A DNA stretch of 48,151 nucleotides. Source: Bacteroidales bacterium (GTDB lineage Bacteria; Bacteroidota; Bacteroidia; Bacteroidales; UBA932). The stretch spans positions 1 to 48,151 of the forward strand of contig JAGCXV010000068.1 of assembly GCA_017961175.1 (NCBI GenBank). The letters are read 5' to 3'. The position numbers and the translations under genes were made by a program. A model generated the notes under the pieces. That model did no database searches. It was given only the letters and a program-made list of their open reading frames with translations, and had not been told where the DNA came from. Of this stretch, positions 42,939-48,151 are shown piece after piece. The first letter of the stretch is position 1. Each line of letters opens with the position of its first letter.

Positions 42939-43793
42939 ATGAAAAAGATTTTTTTATCACTGATTATGCTGCTGGGCATTGGCGTTTCTGCCTTCGCCAG
43001 CAAGATCGTTACAGACAGCATCTATTCCAAGACGCTGAACTTCACCCACAAGTACAATGTCTACCTGCCGGACGGATATGACAAGGGTGACCAGAAGTAT
43101 CCTGTTGTATATCTTTTCCACGGAATGTACGGAGGTTATTCCGACTGGGTCAAGATGGGAAATATGAAACTTGTTGCAGACGAGCTGATTGCAAGCGGCG
43201 AGGCCTGCCCTATGATTATCGTTATGCCTAATGCCGGAGACTGGGACATCTACAAGGTCCAGAACGGCTATTTCAACATCCCTGGATGGAACTATGAAGA
43301 CTTTTTCTTCAACGAATTCATGCCTGAGGTGGAAAGCAAATACCGCATACAGGCAGACAAGGGTCACCGCTCGGTAATGGGCCTGAGTATGGGTGGCGGC
43401 GGATGCGTGGTCTATTGCCAGAAACATCCTGACATGTTCTCCTCCTGCTACGCGATGAGCGCCTGGCTGGACACCAAGCAGCTTAACGACGAAAAGGCCG
43501 ACAAGGGAGACATGCTCTATACGCTCAACCGCAGCGTAAGGCAGAATTCCGCCCTTGACTTTGTGGAGAATGCAGACGAAGCTACGGTAAACAAACTCAG
43601 GAGCATCAAGTGGTTCATAGACTGCGGGGACGAAGACCATCTGCTGGACCAGAACGTGATCTTCTACCAGAAGATGAGGGCCAAGAAAATCAAGGCAGAA
43701 TTCAGAGTACGCAACAGCGGCCACAACTGGGAATACTGGCACACCGCCCTCAAGATAGCCCTGCCTTTCGCATCGCGGAGCTTTTTTGACTAA
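42939..43793 (+). CDS. Exported alpha/beta hydrolase (esterase D/XynZ-like family), first of two tandem paralogues
   Basis: The 284-residue protein has a signal peptide (about 1-21) and an esterase fold: VVYLFHGMYGGYSDW (oxyanion HG), the nucleophile Ser150 in GLSMGGGG, and NSGHNWEYWHTAL with the catalytic His; the acid is probably in WFIDCGDEDHLL. Such esterases remove acyl or feruloyl groups or act on mycolyl-like substrates; no specificity is visible. It is followed by a close paralogue with the same spacing of active residues. Confidence 0.9.
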   Translation: MKKIFLSLIMLLGIGVSAFASKIVTDSIYSKTLNFTHKYNVYLPDGYDKGDQKYPVVYLFHGMYGGYSDWVKMGNMKLVADELIASGEACPMIIVMPNAGDWDIYKVQNGYFNIPGWNYEDFFFNEFMPEVESKYRIQADKGHRSVMGLSMGGGGCVVYCQKHPDMFSSCYAMSAWLDTKQLNDEKADKGDMLYTLNRSVRQNSALDFVENADEATVNKLRSIKWFIDCGDEDHLLDQNVIFYQKMRAKKIKAEFRVRNSGHNWEYWHTALKIALPFASRSFFD

Positions 43794-43798
43794 TTTTG
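43791..43798 (+). promoter_or_regulatory. Putative -7 box for the second esterase gene
   Basis: TAATTTTG overlaps the stop of the first esterase and lies 23 bases before the ATG at 43821. A TTTC near 43766-43769 could be a weak -33. Confidence 0.4.
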
Positions 43799-43820
43799 GG
43801 TATTGAATTATATCGCGATT

Positions 43821-44678
43821 ATGAAAAAGCATATTCTTTCTCTGATTGTCCTGCTGGCCTTTTCCATTGGTGCCAATGCAGGAAAGATTGTAACGGACAG
43901 TATCTACAGCAAGAACCTCAATTGCTGGCAGAAGTACAATGTATATCTCCCAACCGGGTTCGAAAAGTCAGACAAGCAGTATCCTGTGGTTTATCTGCTC
44001 CACGGCCTGTACGGTGATTATTCCAACTGGGACAAATCCGGAGGCATGAAACTCGTTGCAGACGAGTTGATCAGCAGCGGAGAGGCCTGCGAGATGGTTA
44101 TCGTTATGCCTAATGCAGGACGCTATGACGTCAGGACCTATCAGAACGGCTACTTCAATGTTGAGGACTGGCCTTACGAGGACTTCTTCTACCAGGAATT
44201 CATTCCTGAGGTGGAGAAGAAATACAGGATTATCGGCGATAAGGAGCATCGTGCCATCATGGGCCTTTCAATGGGCGGAGGCGGAAGCGTGGTTTACAGC
44301 CAGAGGCATCCAGATATGTTCTCCTCCTGCTACGCCATGAGCGCCTGGCTGGATAACGAGACGGGAGAGGTTGGCGGACAGAACCAGAAGAAAGACAAGC
44401 TCTACATAGTTTGCGAGAGCGTAAAGGACAATTCCGCCGTAAAGTTCGTGGAGAATGCAGACGAGGCAACCGTGGAGAAACTCAGGACCGTAAAATGGTT
44501 CATAGACTGCGGTGACGATGACTTCCTGATGGACCTTTCCGTGCTGCTTTACCAGCAGATGAGGGCCAAGAAGATCAAGGCAGAGCTCCGTATCCGTAAC
44601 GGTGTCCACAACTGGGAGTACTGGCACACGGCTCTCCGCATGGCCCTCCCGTTCGCCAGCCGCAACTTCAGCAAATAG
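43821..44678 (+). CDS. Exported alpha/beta hydrolase (esterase D/XynZ-like family), second of two tandem paralogues
   Basis: The 285-residue protein starts at the ATG at 43821; an upstream TTG at 43803 is less likely. It has a signal peptide (about 1-20), VVYLLHGLYGDYSNW, Ser150 in GLSMGGGG, and VHNWEYWHTAL with the catalytic His. It is clearly a duplicate of the preceding gene, by eye about two thirds identical. It may be expressed from its own promoter, since a -7 box lies between the genes. It ends before the shared terminator. Confidence 0.9.
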   Translation: MKKHILSLIVLLAFSIGANAGKIVTDSIYSKNLNCWQKYNVYLPTGFEKSDKQYPVVYLLHGLYGDYSNWDKSGGMKLVADELISSGEACEMVIVMPNAGRYDVRTYQNGYFNVEDWPYEDFFYQEFIPEVEKKYRIIGDKEHRAIMGLSMGGGGSVVYSQRHPDMFSSCYAMSAWLDNETGEVGGQNQKKDKLYIVCESVKDNSAVKFVENADEATVEKLRTVKWFIDCGDDDFLMDLSVLLYQQMRAKKIKAELRIRNGVHNWEYWHTALRMALPFASRNFSK

Positions 44679-44694
44679 GATCTCCCGGAGAAAT

Positions 44695-44729
44695 AAAAAA
44701 GCCGCAACCTTTCGGATTGCGGCTTTTTT
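44695..44729. terminator. Bidirectional terminator between the second esterase and rplQ
   Basis: AAAAAAGCCGCAA and TTGCGGCTTTTTT form a 13-pair stem flanked by A and T tracts, ending both the plus-strand esterase transcript and the minus-strand ribosomal operon. Confidence 0.92.
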
Positions 44730-44743
44730 GTGTAGGCTTGGTT

Positions 44744-45217
44744 TTATTCAGCCTTTGGCTCTTCTGCCTTGGCCTCTGCCTTAGGAGCGGCCTTCTTGGC
44801 GCGGCTTCTTCTTGTGGTAGCCTTCTTCTCAGCCTTAGCCTCCTTCTGAACAGGAGCAGCGGAGAAATCAACCAGCTCGATGTAAGCCATATCGGCAGCA
44901 TCGCCGGCACGGAAGCCTGTCTTCAGGATACGGGTGTATCCGCCTGGACGGTCTGCAACCTTAGGGGCAACTGTTCTGAAGAGCTCGGTAACTGCCTCTT
45001 TCTGCTTGAGGTAGCTGAATACGACACGGCGGTTTGGTGTAGTGTCGTTCTTGCTCTTTGTGATCAGTGGCTCAACATACTCCCTCAGGGACTTAGCCTT
45101 TGCAAGCGTTGTCTCGATGTGCTTGTGAAGGATAAGGGAAGAAGCCATGTTGGAGAGCATAGCCTTGCGGTGACCGCTCTGACGTCCAAGATGATTAACT
45201 GCTTTATTGTGTCTCAT
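44744..45217 (-). CDS. rplQ: 50S ribosomal protein L17
   Basis: The 157-residue protein has the L17 core ([62 protein letters not shown]) and a long Ala/Lys/Glu/Arg-rich tail of about 35 residues that E. coli L17 lacks. It is the last gene of the alpha operon and is followed by a strong terminator. Confidence 0.97.
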   Translation of the reverse strand: MRHNKAVNHLGRQSGHRKAMLSNMASSLILHKHIETTLAKAKSLREYVEPLITKSKNDTTPNRRVVFSYLKQKEAVTELFRTVAPKVADRPGGYTRILKTGFRAGDAADMAYIELVDFSAAPVQKEAKAEKKATTRRSRAKKAAPKAEAKAEEPKAE

Positions 45218-45225
45218 TTCTCAAT

Positions 45226-46215
45226 CTATTTTTCGATGTTATACTTGCTGATGTCCATTCCGAAGTGCAGGCCATGCTTTTCAACGAGAGCCTCGATTTC
45301 AGTCATAGACTTCTTTCCGAAGTTGCGGAACTTCATAAGTTCACTCTTCTGGTGAGATACGAGGTCTGCGAAAGTCTCGATATCGGCTGCCTTCAGGCAG
45401 TTGATAGCCCTGACGCTCAGATCCTGATCGGTGAGCTTGTTATTAAGGAGCTGACGCATTCTCATATCGTCCTCGTTGAGAGTTGGATCGTCGTTCTTAC
45501 CAGGATCGTCGATCTCAATCTTGTCCTCGGAGAAGAGCATGAAGTGATATATCAGAATCTTTGCGGCCTCCAGAAGGGCATCCTTAGGGTTGATGCTTCC
45601 GTCTGTGGTGATTTCAAGGGAGAGACTCTCATAATCGGTCTTCTGTGCAATACGGCAAGGAGCCACCACATACTTGACGTTGATTATAGGAGTGAAGATG
45701 GAATCTATTGCAATAGTTCCAAGAGGAGCGTTCTCCACCTTGTTTTCCTCTGCAGGCACCCAACCCCTTCCCTTTCCGATGGTAAGGGTGACCACCAGCT
45801 TCACGGACTCTTCCATGGAGCAGATGTGCTGCTCAGGATTCAGAACCTTGAAAGCGGAAAGTTTCTTGGATATATCATCGGCGGTAAACTCTTTCTTACC
45901 CCCAATCGTAAAGGTCACGGCTTCGCCCTCTTCTGTCTCGATCATCCTCTTGAACCTTACTTTCTTAAGGTTGAGGATAATATCGATAACACCCTCGATA
46001 ACACCAGGGATGGTGGCAAACTCGTGGTCTACGCCCTCAATCTTTACAGAAGTGATTGCAAAGCCTTCGAGGGAGGAGAGCAGTACTCTTCTGAGTGCGT
46101 TGCCAATGGTAATGCCGTATCTTGGCTCGAGTGGTTTGAACTCGAACTTTCCTACGGTATCCGTAGACTCAAGCACCAGAAGCTTTTCGGGTTTTTGAAA
46201 TGCTAATATCGCCAT
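45226..46215 (-). CDS. rpoA: RNA polymerase alpha subunit
   Basis: The 329-residue alpha subunit has the N-terminal assembly domain ([21 protein letters not shown]) and the C-terminal domain with [21 protein letters not shown] and [15 protein letters not shown] that contacts DNA and regulators. It lies 8 bases before rplQ and 11 bases after rpsD, the standard order. Confidence 0.98.
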   Translation of the reverse strand: MAILAFQKPEKLLVLESTDTVGKFEFKPLEPRYGITIGNALRRVLLSSLEGFAITSVKIEGVDHEFATIPGVIEGVIDIILNLKKVRFKRMIETEEGEAVTFTIGGKKEFTADDISKKLSAFKVLNPEQHICSMEESVKLVVTLTIGKGRGWVPAEENKVENAPLGTIAIDSIFTPIINVKYVVAPCRIAQKTDYESLSLEITTDGSINPKDALLEAAKILIYHFMLFSEDKIEIDDPGKNDDPTLNEDDMRMRQLLNNKLTDQDLSVRAINCLKAADIETFADLVSHQKSELMKFRNFGKKSMTEIEALVEKHGLHFGMDISKYNIEK

Positions 46216-46226
46216 ATTTTCAGTTT

Positions 46227-46847
46227 TTATTTAGAGTAGAGTTCGACGATGAGCTGCTCGTTGATGTTCTCAGGAATCTCGGTTCTGTCCGGCAGGTTGA
46301 GGAACTTGCCTTCCAGCTTCTCAGGATTCCACTCGAGCCAGGAGTAATGTGCTGGAGATGAAGCCAGGGAGGCCTGTACAACCTCAAGGCTCTTTGATCT
46401 CTCTCTTACTCCGACGATATCGCCTGGCTTTACGTGAGCGGAAGGAATTCCCATAACATTGCCGTTGAGGACAATGTGACGGTGGCTCACCAGCTGGCGG
46501 GCAGCTGCTCTTGTAGGAGCGATTCCGAGACGGTAAACGATGTTGTCAAGTCTTGACTCGAGGAGCATGATCAGGTTCTCACCCTTAACTCCCTTCATTC
46601 TAGAAGCCTCGGTATAAAGGTTACGGAACTGTCTCTCGAGAACGCCGTAGGTGTACTTTACCTTCTCTTTCTCTTTCAACTGAGTACCGTACTCTGATAC
46701 TTTCTTTCTCTTCTTTGCGGCACCGTGCTGGCCTGAAGGGTAGTTCTTGTTATCCCTTACCCTCTTCTCATAAGCCTTGTCAGGTCCGTAAATCGGCTCG
46801 CCGAACTTGCGGGCGATCTTTGTCTGTGGTCCAGTATATCTAGCCAT
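46227..46847 (-). CDS. rpsD: 30S ribosomal protein S4
   Basis: The 206-residue protein has the S4 core ([33 protein letters not shown]) and an S4 RNA-binding domain ([18 protein letters not shown]). No N-terminal zinc cysteines, as in the zinc-free form. S4 starts 30S assembly and, in E. coli, represses the alpha operon. Confidence 0.98.
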   Translation of the reverse strand: MARYTGPQTKIARKFGEPIYGPDKAYEKRVRDNKNYPSGQHGAAKKRKKVSEYGTQLKEKEKVKYTYGVLERQFRNLYTEASRMKGVKGENLIMLLESRLDNIVYRLGIAPTRAAARQLVSHRHIVLNGNVMGIPSAHVKPGDIVGVRERSKSLEVVQASLASSPAHYSWLEWNPEKLEGKFLNLPDRTEIPENINEQLIVELYSK

Positions 46848-46867
46848 ATTCTTATACGATTAATCAG

Positions 46868-47257
46868 TTAAACTCTACGGCGGCCCTTTGGACGGCAACC
46901 ATTATGAGGAAGCGGAGTAACGTCGATGATCTCGGTTACCTCGATACCTGCGTTGTGAATAGCCCTGATGGCTGACTCGCGGCCTGCGCCAGGACCCTTA
47001 ACATAAGCCTTAACCTTGTGCAGTCCTGCGTCAACAGCAACCTTTGCACAATCTTCAGCAGCTACCTGAGCTGCGTAAGGAGTGTTCTTCTTGGATCCTC
47101 TGAAGCCCATCTTTCCGGCTGAGGACCAGCTGATAACCTGACCCTTTGAGTTGGTCAGGGTAACTATAACGTTGTTGAATGTAGAAGAGATATGGGCCTG
47201 ACCCACTGCATCTACCTTTACAACTCTCTTTCTGTTTGATACTACTTTCTTTGCCAT
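46868..47257 (-). CDS. rpsK: 30S ribosomal protein S11
   Basis: The 129-residue protein shows the S11 motifs [34 protein letters not shown] and the C-terminal [15 protein letters not shown]. It forms part of the 30S platform. It lies 20 bases after... rpsD follows it in transcription order by 20 bases. Confidence 0.98.
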   Translation of the reverse strand: MAKKVVSNRKRVVKVDAVGQAHISSTFNNVIVTLTNSKGQVISWSSAGKMGFRGSKKNTPYAAQVAAEDCAKVAVDAGLHKVKAYVKGPGAGRESAIRAIHNAGIEVTEIIDVTPLPHNGCRPKGRRRV

Positions 47258-47273
47258 AATCTAAGTCCTCCCA

Positions 47274-47651
47274 TTATTTGGTTGCCTTCTTCTTGTTAGC
47301 AACAGTCTTTTTCTTTCCCTTGCGGGTACGGGCGTTGTTCTTAGTGCTTTGCCCTCTTACAGGCAGACCCAGTCTATGACGGATACCTCTGTAACAACCG
47401 ATATCCATAAGACGCTTGATGTTCAGCTGAGTGGCGGTACGGAGCTCGCCCTCAATCTTATACTCGTCTGCAATCGTCTTTCTTATTGCAGCAATCTGGT
47501 CATCTGTCCAATCCTGCACCTTGATGTTGCGGTCTATGCTGTTCTTGTCAAGGATTTTTTGGGCAGAGCTACGACCAATTCCGAAGATATAGGTAAGACC
47601 TATTTCTCCCCTTTTGTTTTTTGGTAAATCTACACCGGCTATACGTGCCAT
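47274..47651 (-). CDS. rpsM: 30S ribosomal protein S13
   Basis: The 125-residue protein starts [22 protein letters not shown] and has [18 protein letters not shown] and the basic tail [11 protein letters not shown], all typical of S13, which sits at the 30S head and contacts the 50S and P-site tRNA. It is the first gene of the alpha part of the operon. Confidence 0.98.
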   Translation of the reverse strand: MARIAGVDLPKNKRGEIGLTYIFGIGRSSAQKILDKNSIDRNIKVQDWTDDQIAAIRKTIADEYKIEGELRTATQLNIKRLMDIGCYRGIRHRLGLPVRGQSTKNNARTRKGKKKTVANKKKATK

Positions 47652-47704
47652 ATTCTATTGATTGGTTTGATTTGATAAATTATTATCTGTTTTACAATCC
47701 TTTA

Positions 47705-47723
47705 CAGGGATATCTTATCCCTG
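47705..47723 (-). promoter_or_regulatory. Hairpin at the rpmJ end, upstream of rpsM
   Basis: CAGGGATA and TATCCCTG form a perfect eight-pair stem with a three-base loop that includes part of the rpmJ stop codon. It lies at the junction of the spc and alpha parts, 54 bases before the rpsM ATG. It could be an mRNA processing or regulatory site; no T-tract follows, so it does not look like a terminator. Confidence 0.5.
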
Positions 47724-47831
47724 ACGCATCTTGAACTTAGGGTTCTTCTTGCAGATGATGTAAACGCGTCCCTTGCGTCTTACGATCTTGCAATCTTCAC
47801 TGCGCTTTTTTACTGAAGCTTTGACTTTCAT
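47715..47831 (-). CDS. rpmJ: 50S ribosomal protein L36
   Basis: This 38-residue protein begins [19 protein letters not shown] and ends NPKFKMRQG, the expected L36 sequence and length. Zinc-binding L36 has three cysteines and a histidine; here Cys14 and Cys27 remain, while the first cysteine is Ser and the histidine is Phe, so zinc binding is doubtful. It lies between infA (43-base gap) and rpsM, the normal place. Confidence 0.96.
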   Translation of the reverse strand: MKVKASVKKRSEDCKIVRRKGRVYIICKKNPKFKMRQG

Positions 47832-47874
47832 TGTATCTTGATTTTTTTGATTTATTCCTTATAAGCCGATCACA

Positions 47875-48093
47875 TTATTTGTACCTGAAGGATATCCTGC
47901 CTTTTGTCAGGTCGTATGGAGACATCTCCACCTTCACCCTGTCACCAGGAAGAATCTTGATGTAGTGCATCCTCATCTTGCCTGAGATGTGGGCGAGAAT
48001 TACCGGACCGTTGTCCAGTTCCACTTTGAACATTGCGTTGGACAGAGCTTCCAGTATTACGCCGTCCCTTTCAATAGCTTCTTGTTTTGCCAT
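47875..48093 (-). CDS. infA: Translation initiation factor IF-1
   Basis: The 72-residue OB-fold protein shows the full IF-1 sequence ([51 protein letters not shown]). It blocks the A site during initiation. It starts one base after the map stop. Confidence 0.98.
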   Translation of the reverse strand: MAKQEAIERDGVILEALSNAMFKVELDNGPVILAHISGKMRMHYIKILPGDRVKVEMSPYDLTKGRISFRYK

Positions 48094-48094
48094 A

Positions 48095-48151
48095 TCAGTA
48101 TTCCTTGATCTTTTTAATGTAATCGAATGTAGTCAATATATCCGGCTTGCC
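48095..48151 (-). CDS. map: Methionine aminopeptidase, C-terminal end only
   Basis: Only the last 18 residues are present: [18 protein letters not shown] followed by TGA. The sequence and position directly before infA fit the C-terminus of type I methionine aminopeptidase, which in Bacteroidota lies between secY and infA. The rest lies beyond the right edge. Confidence 0.75.
   Translation of the reverse strand, partial: GKPDILTTFDYIKKIKEY

Noticed and set aside
1-48151. Mobile element, prophage, tRNA or rRNA gene
   Set aside because: No transposase, integrase, terminal repeats or tRNA-like cloverleaf was seen; gaps between genes are too short for most of these.

Overview
The window looks like a chromosomal backbone segment from a member of the Bacteroidota, most likely order Bacteroidales. 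The evidence is the -33/-7 promoter form (TTTG, about 18-20 bases, TANNTTTG) in front of many genes, starts without Shine-Dalgarno sequences, the SDR-type threonine dehydrogenase, GSCFA, DUF3108 and DUF5117-type families, and the Rnf order rseC-B-C-D-G-E-A. Base composition looks even throughout. I found no insertion sequence, prophage, CRISPR array, tRNA or rRNA gene, and no gene-free stretch longer than 300 bases.

Layout. 1-1889 (minus): the start of an exported phosphoesterase, a YhcC-like radical SAM gene broken by a one-base frameshift inside its FeS-binding motif, and a lipoprotein. 1955-5440 (plus): NlpC/P60 endopeptidase, a dipeptide epimerase with a twin-arginine signal, a 92-residue unknown and a lipoprotein, probably one peptidoglycan-peptide processing operon. 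5446-10953: a YgjP-like metalloprotease, rpsO, a PnuC-type transporter, pnp and glyA. 11095-16924: a SUMF1-fold protein, an rRNA/tRNA 2'-O-methyltransferase, a YpfJ-type zinc protease, a predicted outer membrane barrel and a large DUF5117-type metzincin.

17037-30153 (minus): about 13 kb of tightly packed genes: two tandem M23 peptidases, a MerR regulator with its own strong promoter, Nif3 and its zinc-ribbon partner, a class III aminotransferase, dnaB, a DUF3108 protein, RseC, the complete Rnf complex, and a small TPR protein before a strong terminator. Rnf couples ferredoxin and NAD redox to an ion gradient.

30201-39987 (mostly plus): alaS, an LptF/LptG permease, fmt and thiamine pyrophosphokinase; then nupC on the minus strand; then tgt with a second LptF/LptG permease. 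39999-44678: threonine dehydrogenase, queG, a GSCFA protein and two tandem duplicated esterases. tgt and queG both serve queuosine modification of tRNA. 44744-48151 (minus) is the end of the spc/alpha ribosomal operon: map (C-terminus only), infA, rpmJ, rpsM, rpsK, rpsD, rpoA, rplQ.

Most of the window is conserved core genome. The items I find most worth a second look are the frameshifted radical SAM gene, the exported epimerase operon with its two unknown members, the small TPR protein attached to Rnf, a set of apparently leaderless or near-leaderless genes (merR, tgt, queG, YgjP-like), the rpsO leader hairpin, and the loss of the zinc cysteines in Tgt.
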